The notes: a model not told the origin generated them from the sequence alone. A DNA stretch of 64,000 nucleotides from Ooceraea biroi (GCF_003672135.1 NC_039507.1:12082278-12146277); one strand, 5' to 3'. Positions 1 through 12,990 are shown, counted from the stretch's first letter. Numbers and translations: made by a program.

Positions 1-580
1 TTATCTTGTTTAAACATAGAAATTCGTATTTGTGGGTATTTTGTGCAGTACTACACAACTCGTGAAAATCGCGGATATTATATTGGACAATCATGAACAT
101 CATAATATAATTATGTTTGTACGTAAAATTGATGCTGACAGTGAAATAGGTCAGATAGCACACACATACCTGGCTGTAAAACCGTGAAAAATGAACTTGC
201 CTTTTATCGTACTGAATCTATGAGGTGAAAAAAGTGACTTTGTGTAAGGAATATGTTATGCAAAAGAATATTTAGTTGGTAAGGAACGATGTTGGTGTAT
301 GGTTTTTGGCTGGTATCGTTGTCGAGAGTGAAGGCGAGGACGATCAGTTTTTGTTTTGAGGAGAGCGAAGCGTGAATCAAGCACCCCGAATCGTGAGAGG
401 CAAGGGGACTCACGTGAATCAAGCACCTCGTACGTTTCACTGTCAGCATCAATTTTACGTATAAACATAATTATATTATGATGTTCATGATTTTCCAATA
501 TAATATCCACGATTTTCACGAGTTGTGTAGTACTGCACAAAATACCCACAAATACGAATTTCTATGTTTAAACAAGATAA
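1..580. repeat. Long-arm inverted repeat (MITE/foldback-like), cut by window edge
   Basis: The first roughly 147 bases reappear as their reverse complement at about 434-580. The outer ends read ttatcttgtttaaac and gtttaaacaagataa. The arms are nearly identical apart from a few substitutions and flank a unique core of about 285 bases. The core has short open frames that look like chance. This is the form of a non-autonomous terminal-inverted-repeat element. The left end coincides with the window edge, so the true boundary and target duplication cannot be seen. Confidence 0.8.
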
Positions 581-690
581 CGACCACGTTAAACATGTCC
601 GTTTAGGCTGAAAACAGCTTAATTAGTGTTTTATGTATTAAGAAATTGTTTCTGATAATTTACATTAAAATCCAGAGAGGGCCGAAATCG

Positions 691-1714
691 TGGCTTATCG
701 GGCCTCCTCCTTTGTTAAGAGTAGGAAGTAAGTTTTTTTTAAATCAAATCTTACAGTTATTGTATATTAATATGATTGTTTTTCATGTTTGAATGATTTA
801 AATTGTTTTATTCAGATCTATAACAAATGTGAGTTCCAGACATATAAATGAGTCAATAGAAAAGTTAGGTGAGTTTATATCTAGTAGAGTTAATAATATT
901 ATTGTATTCATATTGTATTATTTAGAAACTATTGTGTTGATTGTTATCTTAAACATATTTTTAATTACAGACTTCTCAAATACATCGCAAAATCGGAGCC
1001 TATCTTATAACGAAGATAATATAATTAATAAACCAATTTCAAAGACTGTAAATGCAGTGGCTTCTACAAGTTTACCTTCTGCATCTTATTCTTCTGCAAC
1101 AGAAAAGATAGGTCAGTTTATATTTAGTAGATAGTTCATAATGTACCTGGCTTTATAAATCCGAACTTACAAGTCTAACAATTATAGCTCAATCTTCAAA
1201 ATTATGCAACCTTTTATGTATTTATTCTCTTCATTCTTTTTTTTCTTCAGAATCATTTGATAGTGATGATGATTTTCCTTTATCGCATTGTCCAGATGTA
1301 TTAGGAAATTACAACACTGAATTTTCTTTGTTAGAACATTCACCAACAGTTTTAAAAAATCGCAAACTAGTTTCTCCACTAGCACATTCAAAATCGTCAT
1401 GTAAAAGAAAAATTTTATCCGAGTTAAATGAAGAATCTCTCGACTCTTCGTCGCCTAAATTACCACAATTACCCAAACGATTAACGAAAAAAACAAAAGG
1501 CACATCTTCAGAAGATAGAATGGAAGAATCTTTTTTAAAATTAACATCAGTAGTCTCATCTCATTTGGAAAACAAAACTCCAAATATATTATATGATATA
1601 ACAAATGAAGATGACATTTTTGCCAAAGCAGTTGCATGTCAACTGAAAAAAATAATGGAACCTGTAAGGTCTCGCATGAAAGGTCAGATTATGAAGATAT
1701 TATATGATCTGTGA
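691..1714 (+). CDS. Spliced BESS-motif protein, probable Harbinger accessory (Myb/MADF-like) gene, 5' end unresolved
   Basis: Four exon-like blocks join with consensus GT-AG introns: a block ending at 727 (gtaagt donor), then 816-868, 971-1111 and 1251-1714, with the downstream junctions phase-consistent (phase 1). The last exon is the most convincing. It is Ser/Lys-rich and ends in a BESS-like helix: acidic DDIFAKAV, then KKIMEPVRSRMKGQIMKIL just before the stop. BESS motifs follow MADF/Myb-like DNA-binding domains in insect regulators and in the second protein of PIF/Harbinger transposons, which helps transposase bind DNA. A Harbinger transposase lies convergently 0.8 kb downstream, supporting that role. 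I do not see the MADF domain itself; the start lies upstream or was lost near the adjacent inverted repeat. Exon limits are inferred from splice consensus only. Confidence 0.5.
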
Positions 1715-1720
1715 GAGAAA

Positions 1721-1980
1721 AATTTTATTTTATAGATATAAACATTTTTTATAACACAGAAGCAATGCATGTATTTATGGTAATTTTAATTTTATAATCA
1801 TTAACTTAAATTTAAGATATATAATTTGTGATACAACAATTTTATTTTATAGTTATAAAACAGTTTTTATAACGCAAAGGCAATACATGTATTTATGATA
1901 ATTTTAATTTTATAATCATTAACTTAAATGTAAGATATATAATCTGTGATACAAAAATTTTATTTTATAGGTATAAAACT
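1721..1980. repeat. AT-rich tandem repeat, about 117-bp unit, 2.2 copies
   Basis: A unit beginning aattttattttatag starts at 1721, 1838 and 1956. The first two copies are complete and differ at a few positions; the third stops after about 25 bases. It lies directly behind the BESS-motif gene and contains nothing coding. Confidence 0.8.
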
Positions 1981-1999
1981 ATTACAATAATTACATTCT

Positions 2000-2541
2000 T
2001 AAAGATGTAATTATATATTAATATATATAAAAGAACGTTTATTCAGCCACTTTTATTTTTACTGTCAAATTATCGACCAGTAGTTCATGTGCTGGTCTAA
2101 GCGAGATGATTGCAGTCTATCTTTCAATCTCGTTCGGCTATTCGTTCATTTATATATAGAAAGTGGTCATTCCTTCCGCGGACCAGTCACATAATTAATG
2201 CGACGCGTTAATGATACGCGAATAGCGACGAGATAATACCCCACATAATTGGTTCTTAAAATAGCGTTCGGGACCAGTAAGTAATAAAATAGTTTCTTTC
2301 TTATTCTACTTTCTTAAAAGTTGTTTCGTAAATACTTCACACCTCGAATTCGTTTTATATACATTGCTTTGTATCATTACATAACCGAGTCATTTAAGCA
2401 AAAGTTGCATATTTAATTTTATTTTGTTATATGTTTATAATATGTAATATATCAAATAAAATATATATATATCAAACAGGTTTATGGTATATCTGTGGTA
2501 TATCCCCTATGAATGTACTCCATTTACCATGGTACTTCACC
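2000..2541. other. Non-coding spacer
   Basis: AT-rich sequence between the tandem repeat and the Harbinger transposase 3' end, with a short (ta)n stretch near 2462. I see no gene here. Confidence 0.5.
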
Positions 2542-3954
2542 TTATGGTGATGACAAATATTCGGATAGGATATTTCTTAAAACATAAGCTTCTCTTACCG
2601 CTCTATGTATATTAGTACGTCGTAAATTATTTATATTATTCAGATAAATCTCCATGCACTCTGTATAACGTCCTGTGTTGTCTTCAGTGTCTATATAATT
2701 TAAAGGACAGTAAGTATTTTCGTTTGTTACGCCATTGTTTTCAATCATTAGAAAATTATGCAAATTTATTGCAGCCATTATTATTGCATCTACATGATCT
2801 GGTTTTAAACATATACTCCTTCTAAAAATTCTCCATCTTGAGACCAGAATACCAAAAGTATTCTCAATAATGCGTCTAGCTCTTGATAACCAATAATTAA
2901 AAATAGACTTTTTTTTATTCAAACACTGTCCAGGGTAAGGTCGCATTATTTGTTTTGATAGAGGAAATGCCTCATCAGCCACAAAGTAATAAGGCATTTC
3001 TATATCTGATAAAAGTAACTTACAATTTTCTACGGGTATATTAAGATCGTTACTGTTTAAACACTTTCCAAATTCTGACTGTGCAAATATTCCACCATCA
3101 CTTGCGCTACCATATGCAGCACCACAGTCTACTATAGTAAATTTATATTGATAATCACATACAGCTAATAATACAATACTATAGCTTTTTTTGTAATTAA
3201 AATATAAGCTACCAGAATTTGGAGGTGCTTTGATAACAAAATGCTTGTCGTCAATCGCGCCAATGCAGTTGGGAAAATTCCAATGATTCCAAAATCCAGC
3301 AGCTATTTTCTTCCAGTCTTCTTCTTTAGGTGGCTTTAAATAGATGGGATTTAAAACTCGTATTGTCACTCTGTATGTTTCTTTAATAATATTATATACA
3401 GTGGATTCACTTATTCGATGTGCAAATGCAATCGAAGCTACTTGATCTCCTGTTGCAAGGAATCTGAAGGAAAATAAAATTATTAACGAAAATAATACAA
3501 AAATAAAATTTTTTAAAATAAACGAATAAATAAATAAAATTATAAGTTAAAATTAATCTATAGGAATTAAAAGCACTTTTATATGTACCTAAGCATAATA
3601 AAAAGTCGTTGTTCTGCTGATAATGCTCTCCAATTTCTTTTCTCTAGATGAGGTCGCAATATATCTAATAATTTATTAAAAGTAAGTAAATCCATCCTTG
3701 TGTACTTAAAAAACATTTTCGTATCTTCTTTTAATTCTTGACAAAGATGTTGAAAATCACCATATAGCGGTCGATTGATATATATATAGGTCGTACCCAA
3801 AGTCGTTTCTTCTTAACTTGTTTACGTTTTTGCAAAAATATATAACTTGCTGATATGATGGCGATGTAAATGTGTAATCATCCATCTTTATATCCATCTT
3901 TGATAAAATATTCGTGAGTGTTTGTAGACAACCTTGATAATTATAAATATTCAT
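2542..3954 (-). pseudogene. PIF/Harbinger transposase (DDE_Tnp_4 type), two exons, one frameshift
   Basis: A minus-strand transposase that would cut and paste a Harbinger element. Exon 1 runs from an ATG at 3954 to 3589 and exon 2 from 3463 to 2542. The intron 3464-3588 has a gtacat donor and cttcag acceptor and restores the frame through MLRFLATGD. The nuclease fold is well preserved: FPNCIGAIDDKHFVIKAP holds the first catalytic Asp, VADEAFPL the second, and IIENTFGILVSRWR the Glu. The usual NLHNFL helix follows, and the ORF ends at a TAA at 2542. Exon 1 is broken by a one-base frame change near 3790-3800, where one frame ends in RRNDFG and the next resumes at GTTYIYINRPLYGDF. Terminal repeats were not identified. 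Apart from that break the gene looks fairly young. Confidence 0.85.
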
Positions 3955-4397
3955 CTGGAATATGCAATATTAATTAATTACAAATGTAAATTGTAGTAAT
4001 AAATTTATAGAAATATCGTTTGCTTGAATAATTTATATATTAACTTACATAATTTTAAGTGTGCGTGCGTGTGTCTTATAAAAATTTTATCCGAATATTC
4101 CACAGGTGTACAATACTCATTGAAGGACAATGTTTAATAGTTAAATTAATTTTGAGAATGATCAATCATGTATTATAATAGACTGCTACAAACTTTCGAG
4201 TCAATCCAATCTGTTTATAAATAACGTTCTTTCGCATAAAAATAAATCCTCTTTTGACTTTATGTTCAATCAATACCACTAATGTTTATCATGTTTAATG
4301 TGCCCTTATGTTTATAAACTTTTTTTTATAAAGATTTTGGTTGCATTCAGTAATACTCAGCGAAAACTCTTAGTAAGAAGTAATAGTTAGAAAACTG

Positions 4398-5314
4398 TTG
4401 CACCGAAAGTGTGCGAATGGCGATTATTGTTCCTCAATTCTGATTGGTCAAAACATATGCTATGCACGTCTGTGTAGATTGAAATTTTTCTTATGCTTAT
4501 GTCTATGTTATATCTATGTTCTATGCATTTCGTGTGAGATAGGCCTTTACACAAGTGGACAAGGCACCGTTACACTTGTAAATCTAGTTACAACAAGAAT
4601 TATTCCCATTGACCGACATCCTTTAACGGAATTTTCGGACCTCACCACCTTTCCACTGTCATTATAAAAACCTCAAGCACACCGTCAAAATCAACATAGA
4701 GACGTTCGGACAGCCAATTATTTGAGCGACCGCGACGTCTTCACCCGGAGAGGTTGAAAAAGCAGCAAAAGTGTAATTCCAGTTTATGTAGATCATAGGT
4801 TACTTGCCGACATTCGATACAGCCAATGGGCTAGCCCCCTAAATCACATGTCAAAAAAGAAGGAGGCAATTTGGCGCCCGTGTGTGGATTATCGTTCGGT
4901 TGAAACGCACAAAACATTACCCGACAGATATTCCGATCACTTCACATTTATGACTTTTCACAATATTACTGGAAAAGACTAATTTTCCACAAATGATCAT
5001 TTCGAGCATACCATCAAATACCCGTTGGCCTGATGTAAACATTCCAAAACAGCAGTTACAAACACCATTTGGCTCTTTTCGAGTTTTTTGGTATATGCCT
5101 ATTGGTACTTCGCAACGCAGCCCAAACATTCCAACGATTTAATCAAAATCACAAGAGTTATATAATTATGGCAGACTACGATTTCGTCTTCCCGTACATC
5201 GACGATTTTCTCGTCGCTTCTTCGTCCTTTAGAAGAAGCATCGGACAATCACTTACGAATTATATTCAGTCGATTGAGAGAATATTTTTAATTATAGTTT
5301 GTTCGAATATCTGA
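4398..5314 (+). pseudogene. Degenerate Ty3/Gypsy reverse transcriptase
   Basis: Scattered frames on the plus strand align in order with Gypsy RT landmarks. First comes a PLTEFSDLT stretch before RT, then the CVDYRSVETHKTLPDRY region, then LALFEFFGICLLVLRNAAQTF and FVFPYIDDFLVASSS, the counterpart of the YxDD catalytic box. Several frameshifts and stops separate these pieces, so no protein can be made. No protease, RNase H, integrase or LTR was recognised nearby. This is an old fragment, identifiable by motif order rather than by one continuous ORF. Confidence 0.75.
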
Positions 5315-5329
5315 AAGCTATCTGATGGG

Positions 5330-8300
5330 CATTATCTTTTACACAATAGGAGAAGACCGTGGTCGATTTGTAACAAAAATTCAAAACATTGTTTTGTCAG
5401 TAAACCGTTCGCAAAATTTTGTTTCACATTTTTTTTTTGGAAAAACAAACCTTCAAGGTTGAGCTAACTTATTCAGATTTTTATAATGTAAGGCTATCGG
5501 GAATTCCGTCTCGAATATATTCCATTTTTTTATCATAGTGCGACGAGCGACTATCGACACCCTCTGGTAGTCATTGTAAAGGGCTGGTGTCAATGTAACA
5601 AATACTTTTAACTTATAAATTAATATCGAGTAAACATTGAAATAATGAAACGAGAACAATGAAATAAACGAACAATAAGCAATAAGAACCAAACAAAACG
5701 AAAGTCTAAAAACCAAGTGAAACATAAACAAAAATATTTAATCAGAGAGACAATTAATATGATATAAAAAGAAACATTGTTATCAGTCAGCTGAGATGTT
5801 GGCAGATTATTCCCCTTTCGGTTTTTTTCTTGGTCTTGGTTTCACCATTTTCCACCCGGACTAAATAATACCAAACAATGTATATTAAAGACATACGAAG
5901 TATGTATTAGATGTCAATTGTAACTCCCGAGGATATTACCAAACGGACCCGTTTTTCGTTTCGTTTTACAATCGACACCTTCTATGCCATTTCCGAAATT
6001 ATCCTGTTATTTGCTTATATGTTTCTTTACCTAAAATATCTAACCTTACACAATAAGATAGTTCAAGGCAACTATATAATAATGGCTGTTATCATTTTGA
6101 ATAAATTATAGTACCTAAGTTGTGCCACCCAAAAAGATTGTTGAGAGATATTTACTTTTGGTCGCAATTTTCCGTAAATTTGGGAAATAACGTGGGAACA
6201 ACAGCAATGTTACGGATGACACATTCAGGACGGTAATGCGAAAAGTTGTCTCTTATACTTTAATGAAGGCACTTTTCGTGTTTTTTATATAAGGTGTTGG
6301 CTCCTCAAAATAGCTCTGTTACATTACAGTCATTACACTTTGACACCGGCTCCCTACAATAGTTGAAGCTTGAAAATATTTTTTTTCGTTCCTGATGAAA
6401 TTATCCTTGACGTTAAAGTCTTTTGGATAAAATTGATAATCAGATGACATGAGTGGTGCAAAAGTAAGCAGAGTTATATCTGTAAGATTACTTAAAATAA
6501 TACTGAACATGATCAATTTCTTGAACGGACAGTACAAATAAATGGGAAATATGTTGCGTAACGATGGACTTTTGCGGCAGATATTATTTATATAGAAAGA
6601 TAAACGGAGAAGCAAGTCAAACACAACTGTCATGAAAAAAATTATTCTAAGAATCGGGCGGTTTTTTCCTGCTGGCGTTTACCATGGCAAACCCCGTTAC
6701 CCAGTGAAATATTGTTCCAGCTACCTTGGAGACTTTTTAAAAGGCTTGCCGGTAAATGGAAACCTGCAGTTGGGGACCATCGATTACGTATCAACGCGGT
6801 ACAAATGCACTTTTGGAGCATAGTAGGTGGATAAGTACCATACAATTCGAGGCTGACGTTTGGTGAGTATATGGATTTCAAATCTAGCAGGCGGATAGCT
6901 CACTATCTACCTATTAGAACCGACCTCCAAAGTGCAAAATAACTATCAATACTCGACTTTGAGAAACCCCAGAAATTCAAAGTCCCAGGACTTCGCAGCT
7001 TTCCTACCTAATAAGAGCGGCCAATTAACTTTTATCAGTCGTTAATCCTATCCCAAACGCTGCAGAGACGCAGCCCCATTTTTATCCGTTAACAAAGTAC
7101 CTCAGGACAGCAAGGAAAGAACGATAGAATAACGACACAACCGTGGCGACCACAGGGATAGCGACTAACGAAAGAGCGTGCGTGCGAAGCTTCGAGAAGA
7201 TGAAGCAGCAGCTGGCTGTTCGCAAAAGGAAACGCAACTTTACCTGGCAGCGATACGCTCTTGCCACCTCCACGCCAGGAGATGCGATTTGACGACGGAC
7301 GCATCAGGAATTAGCTATGGGGCGCAGTATCCCGTATAAGCCAGCAATAACTAATTAACTACCGATTAACCGAAAAAACTAGAAAATCTGAATACCCTCT
7401 GTATGCGTTTACTTTTTCACAAGAAACCGTTCTTCTCACTAGCATCAAGACTAAGTTACAGTACCTAACGGACTAGGAATTAACCACCATTTATCAACGC
7501 AATCCCAATTTCCGACCCTTGAATTGCCGAAGGACTATCTTCTAAAGCATTTATCGAAACTGTTCCGCCCACCGCCAATCAACAAGCACGCCTCCACCCA
7601 CCGCCATTTTAATTCGGCGAGAGAGTGCAGGATAAGGAATCTCGCCATTCAAACTCCGTTCAACTGCTACCTCAACTCGTCAAAGACAAATTTACGACAA
7701 GGATTACCCCTTACATCAAAAGGACAACGAGAATACAGTGGCCCGACACCTCTCAAGAATGGATGCATCCGACTTCCATCCCAATCATTAATTTCGCAGG
7801 ATTTGTCAAAGCTGACAGACCCCTGGCCAGGACTCAAGAGCCTTGCCGCACTTTTCTCAACAACAACCAACACATCATTGAAGTTTCAAAGAACTTAACT
7901 TTTTCCGGTCCCAGATCGATTCAGTGCCACTTCTTAACTGTCCCGACGTTCAAACGCACGGACATCGCGACCCATTCTGCCGTACACTAAGATTTCGATC
8001 GTTAAACAAGTATTTTAGACTCCTATAAGCATTTCAATTGATTAAATAAAACCATACTCTGAGTGGCAACCTAATCCGAGTAACCGATCAGTATCCAGAA
8101 TACTGGACCGACAAACGATACGTACTTACGTCTCTATTCAACCTAACGACCTTACTATTAACCGGAGGATTGGACCAGAGAGAGCATTGTGTGACTGATT
8201 CCGAGGGCGTCAAAAAAGACTCTAAAAAAAGAGTATGGCTCGTACAACGAGCCTCAATCTCCAGCAAACCAAATAGAAAACCATAACCATTCCCACACAC

Positions 8301-10700
8301 AGATTCACGTTTCGACCACGTACACATCGACACATCAGTCGACCTGATAACTCGGAAGTTAACTGGTGTAATCCCAATCGAGACACTCAATATCGCCGCT
8401 TCATCTTAGTTGATTACTGACAAGCCTTAGAATTCGCATGAAACATGGCCCGGTGAAGGTCCATCTGCCGCGAGATTGAAAAAAGAACAATCGGATCACC
8501 AAGCAGAAACAGTCGCTAAAGCTTCTTTTCATCCATTTGGATTCTCGCTTGGACAACCAAAATCATCACGACAGTAATCCAAGACTAAATCAGATCATGT
8601 TCGATACAAGCAGACAGCTCTATTTAAAACGACAAGAACTCGCTAATATCAAGAACAAGGTGAGTAAATTATGGAGGAAAGATTAGAATTCCAGCGTAAA
8701 ACCACCGAGCGCACCTAAAATCTCATCCACCGGCTATAACAAAAAAGGAATTTCTTTCTAGTGCGTATACTGGATGGACATGCCAGCCACACATTAAAAC
8801 CCTACACCAAGAGTAGAGGTCGAAGTGAAACAAATCAGACAAATTCTAAACCAGGAGACGTGTGGACAAGAGACTAAAAAAAAATCAGTAACTATTAATT
8901 CCTTGTATGATTAAGCGGTTCCCTAGTCTATCGAATCATGTTAAGCGTATAAAAAAGATAGACAAACTTAAAAGCTTCGTTCCAGCAAGAATATCTATAT
9001 GGGACAACTTCTTCGAAATTCTTTACACACGAAGGACTTGCCTCACGATCCACATTTCCTTTTTGGGAAGATTTCGCGTACATATGCGGACAGTAAAGAT
9101 ACCCTTATAATCATTACAACAACCCGCCCAAGACATCTTCTTATAGAGCGCGCCCAAAGAGGAAGACTTTTTATTATTTAAAAGACCTTGAATTTTATAC
9201 TGACCTGTTGAGCCCACGTTTATTATGATCTACCTCAACAGGCCCGCATATACAAACGACATAAGGAATTATACCTTGTCAAGGAAAGTCAAAAACTGCC
9301 ATATTCATGCTGAACCCCATGCACCGCTAAAAGTCACCCTCTATTCGAGATGGAAATCTAACGATCTACTGTCTTACCTACTATGTACGACAATCAAATA
9401 AACATTCTTGTCGAGTGCCGATAATTTTATCGAGTCGAACGAGTGAAGCTCTGCTTAAAATCTTTCTGTCAAATACGACCGAAGTTTACCGTTATGAGCA
9501 AAGTCAGTCATATTTCGAGAGCCAAGGAGAGATTAAAAAGCATTAAACCGATCACCCATAAATCACGTCTTAAATATTTGCTAATCTTAATGACTTCTGA
9601 CAGCCAGTTAACATTGTAAAATACCGCCGTCTTCACCCAGTTCACAGCGACGACCTCAAAGCAAGTACTAAGGTCTATCAGGGACGAGACACAGAAGATC
9701 TATACGAGCCGACGACCACGCGCAGATAAATTGTCGGAGCGAGATAGAGAAAGAGTATTAATCGTATATTGTGGCTTAAGATTTTTGGTGATTACATCTT
9801 CGAAGTTCAATATATAAGACCATTAGATTAATTATCTGTCTAATCGCGCTTCTCCCAGAGGGACCGCCTATTAAGAGTAGGTATTCCATTTTGTGACAAT
9901 GATATTTAAATTGTACATCTCTTTTTGGTACTACACGTATACATGCTTACTTTAATAGTCCCATGAATGTTTTCTTAAAATCATACAGATGCGGTGTTAA
10001 AATAACCTATACTCCGGCTGATTCCTATTCTTGTTACAAAACCTTTTCTCTGTTCCCCGAAGGCGCGAGTTTTCGCCTTAGATTATTCAGTTAAGGCTAA
10101 AGAGCACTCTAGATTTTGCATATGCGCATAAACAGATGTGCATATATGGTATCTATTTGATTGGTCTATATATGCATTGGCTGTCAATATACAGGTAAAA
10201 TAACCTTGCTGTATACCAAGATCAAAGTATCCTGGATATGACATCTCTCTTGTGATTATATAATTAATATGTGCGCTTATCCAAAATGGTCTATCTGTAG
10301 TTTTCTGTCTCGTTACTGTTTATAAAACCACAAAACGATACAGTTCTTCCCGGAAACTCCGAACACACAACAATGCATTATTATAAATCATAGTGACGCG
10401 AAGATTAAAGTCTCCCCGAATAATCAATATTAAACAAAACAAAAAAAAATAGCTATCATGTCCAAGCCATTACGTTGAGCTTTCCATTAGCCCATCCAAA
10501 TCACACTGCGTGACTAAAACGCGTAACAATTATATCTCTTATGCCCCGGCAGGATGTTTATGCTAAGTTGTGTTTATAATACACTATGAATGGACCTCTA
10601 CATATACCCGAAAGAACAAGGGGATCATATGTAGAGGGGTCTGCGTAAAGAAACTTAAAATAAGAACCAAAAACTTCTAACTTATCGACCCATACCGTTA
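5330..10700. other. 5.4 kb without recognisable genes, up to the assembly gap
   Basis: I read both strands and found only short overlapping frames with no family motif. The longest pair (7524-7898 and 7625-7990, plus) overlap in different frames and look like eroded coding DNA of unknown origin. A 53-base imperfect hairpin at 10593-10645 (arms acctctacatat / atatgtagaggg) sits near the gap. There is no polymerase or integrase signature that could complete the virus-like element to the right. Confidence 0.5.
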
Positions 10701-10800
10701 NNNNNNNNNNNNNNNNNNNNNNNNNNNNNNNNNNNNNNNNNNNNNNNNNNNNNNNNNNNNNNNNNNNNNNNNNNNNNNNNNNNNNNNNNNNNNNNNNNNN
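10701..10800. other. Assembly gap (100 N)
   Basis: Exactly 100 N, a conventional scaffold gap of unknown real length. It lies at the left edge of the Polinton-like gene block, so part of that element may be missing here. Confidence 0.99.
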
Positions 10801-10836
10801 CTTTCGTTAAATTCTTTCTGTTGATTCCTCAACGCT

Positions 10837-11052
10837 TCAACGTACTTCCACGTACAGTTTATTGACGGCGTCAGTATCAGCCTCGGGCTCCGCTACGTGG
10901 TGAATCTTGCACGACTTTGCGTCAAAGTCCGTACCGATGCGACACAGAGCGTTACGGCGCACGTAACTTCTCACTAATTCGTCCCAATGACGGGAATTGT
11001 TGCCGACTGCGTCGTTTCCCCGTTCGAATAGTCCAAACTTGTTGAGAGGCAT
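10837..11052 (-). CDS. Small Polinton-associated protein with DAVNKLYV tail
   Basis: A 71-residue minus-strand ORF whose C-terminus reads EADTDAVNKLYVEVR. A short motif of this kind, an Asp/Ala-rich turn then a KxYV strand, is common in structural or tail-like proteins of viruses and Polintons. The N-terminal part (PLNKFGLFERGND) shows no domain I can name. It lies just inside the assembly gap and 50 bases beyond the stop-to-start interval of the next minus-strand gene, so it belongs to the same minus-strand set. Function unknown. Confidence 0.5.
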   Translation of the reverse strand: MPLNKFGLFERGNDAVGNNSRHWDELVRSYVRRNALCRIGTDFDAKSCKIHHVAEPEADTDAVNKLYVEVR

Positions 11053-11104
11053 TCGTTCGATGCGAGTGACGTTGATCGACTAGTTCGTTTTGACGATACA
11101 CGAG

Positions 11105-12226
11105 TCAATTTATAATGAGACCAGCTTCTCGAAGTTCCTCGATGATCGACAGCATCTCGTTGTCGTGAGAGTTGTGTCCGGCTTGACGCGAAGCTTCGAG
11201 CAATCGTAGGCGATCCACCAGCTCGTTGGGATCGTCCCAGTGCACGTAATCGATCGCATTGTCGTTCAGTGTCATGACACGAGGTAATCCTCTTCCGGAT
11301 TTCTTCTTAGGTTCAACCGGTAGTAACGGTGCGATTATGTATTTATACTTGTATCCCCTGTTACTCTTTACCAGACCTCGCGCGCTGTGATTGCGTCTAT
11401 ACGCGTTCGTCACCAACAGCATGCTCTTGTACGTTTGCATATCATTTGCCGTGTACACGTCCTCGTCGAGATGTTTCTTGAAAATCAGCTCGTAAAGACC
11501 AGGTGTACCTTTGTGTCGCACGTGTCGATAAGTTGTTATCTTCGTGGTCTATCGCGAATCGTTTTTACCGACATCAGCCCATCCTGATCGATATAACGCC
11601 GAACACACGATCTATCTATCGTCACGGCTTATAAAGCCCGACGTACCGTTGACTCAGCGGGCCAATTGAGTCCGCAACGAATCGTCCATGGTTTCGAAAA
11701 CGTTCTCAGTTGGAAGAGACGGTTGTACGGCTCCGATTCGACGTCGTTTCGATTCGTATGATTCGCGATCCGGTGAGCTGTTCCTCGTTTTCTATTTGTC
11801 TTCAGGGTGCATGGTACTGCAAGCTCTACGGTACGTGGCGTAAAGGTTATCAATGGCGCATCGCTCGATCCGATTCAACGCCGTTTCGATTCGTATGATT
11901 CGCGATCCGGCGAGCCGTCCGTTCGTTTCCTCTTTACCCTACTCCTTATCACATTCTTCTTCTCACACTTCGGGGCGCGTGGTTACGACTCGCGCTTCGG
12001 GGTACTTCAATCCCTACGTCCGACTCGTCCTTCACCGCGCGTGTGCTCGAGTTGTCAACGATCTTTTGCAGCGGTTCAATGATTGGCCCAAAATATCTCC
12101 TCACCGCGATATCATCATCGATCATATCGGTCTTCAAGCACGATGTTTCTTGCGGATCGATTCGCTCGTTTTCTCAATCGCCCTCGCGATTTTTTCACGC
12201 TCACGAATATCATTGCTCCCAGCCAT
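11105..12226 (-). pseudogene. Conserved Polinton-associated protein of unknown function, frameshifted
   Basis: Three minus-strand pieces appear to belong to one gene. The first starts with an ATG at 12226 (MAGSNDIREREKIARAIEK), is helical and charged, and loses frame near 12138. The second, 12137-11949, carries on with IIEPLQKIVDN. The third, 11521-11105, holds the best preserved part: GTPGLYELIFKK, GYKYKYIIAPL, IDYVHWDDPNELVDRLRLL and a C-terminal SIIEELREAGLIIN. Between 11949 and 11522 the frame changes and stops repeatedly. The gene follows the ATPase on the same strand with only about 15 bases between them, suggesting co-transcription. Proteins of this make-up recur beside Polinton genes in insect genomes by my recollection, but the function is not known to me. 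Confidence 0.6.
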
Positions 12227-12241
12227 GTTGTCGATCAACGA

Positions 12242-12947
12242 CTAACCGCTCCGCGGTATCGCAAACACGTTAAATCCGTTTCTGTATCGACCGTTAGCGA
12301 GTGGGCTGTCCTTGTCTATCACTACGAAACCGTACTTGCGTTGCCAACAACTACGACACAACGCACAGAATCATCGTACGTCATATCGGTATTCACGTGA
12401 TCGTTGTACACGTGTTTCAGGTTGGTACCATCCTGTTTAAACAGGATCAGCAGGTTCGCGTTGTCGCGTATAAGATGTTTCGGTATTCTCGCGTACGTCT
12501 GACAGAGATAGAAACAGTCGACGTTCGAGTGTCGCCCCATCGCAAAGTATTCTCTCACCGTATCCTGCTTATCGCACGCCACGTCATCAAAGACGAAGAT
12601 CGAGTTTGGACGCGCCTCGTTCGGTGGAATGACGTCACTGTTATTGGAGAATGTAAAGTAACCGATTTCATCTATCGACGACAACAGAGTTTCCAAGTAC
12701 TGATATTTCGGCTGCTGCAACGACTTCGAGTACACGTACACGTTCTCGAAACGTACACCGTGCGGACTCTCCAGCAGGCTTATCAGAACGTTGGTTTTAC
12801 CGCAGTTCGAGGGGCCGCAGATGATCGCCGTATAGTGGTCGGCAGCACCGGGCCGTGTTTGCGTTTCTCCTCATTGTCCTCCATCAGTCGTAATCTGTCG
12901 TTGCAGTTCGTAACCTGTATCGTCAATGGTTGCCGCACGAATCTCAT
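12242..12947 (-). pseudogene. Polinton packaging ATPase (FtsK/HerA type), two frameshifts
   Basis: The predicted motor would pump DNA into capsids by ATP hydrolysis. It starts at an ATG at 12947. The P-loop GPSNCGKT is encoded near 12800; a one-base frame change lies just upstream of it (about 12845), separating it from the N-terminus. The central frame 12741-12322 carries a hydrophobic strand followed by acidic residues, SIFVFDDVA (Walker B type), and FYLCQTYARIPKHLIRDNANL, characteristic of the A32-like ATPase group. A second frame change near 12355 moves the C-terminus (WQRKYGFVVIDKDSPL, ending at a TAG at 12242) out of frame. Length without the breaks would be about 230 residues, normal for the family. 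The gene is dead as it stands. It shares a bidirectional promoter with the plus-strand cluster. Confidence 0.85.
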
Positions 12948-12972
12948 TTCGTCACTTCTCGGTGGAGGAGTG

Positions 12973-12990
12973 GAGTCGCCTATTTATAGG
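12973..12990. promoter_or_regulatory. Palindromic bidirectional TATA element
   Basis: The sequence cgcctatttataggcg is a 7+2+7 inverted repeat containing TATAAATA on the minus strand and TATTTATA on the plus strand. It lies about 35 bases upstream of the ATPase ATG (minus, 12947) and about 40 bases upstream of the plus-strand ATG at 13022. That spacing fits one core promoter serving both directions with very short leaders. Confidence 0.6.

Noticed and set aside
829..1134. Single 101-residue ORF
   Set aside because: Reading through it includes an intron with gtgagt donor and ttacag acceptor. The spliced reading fits the BESS gene better.
7524..7990. Overlapping 120-residue ORFs as a gene
   Set aside because: Two frames are open over the same bases, neither shows domain motifs, and stops flank them; at best eroded coding DNA.
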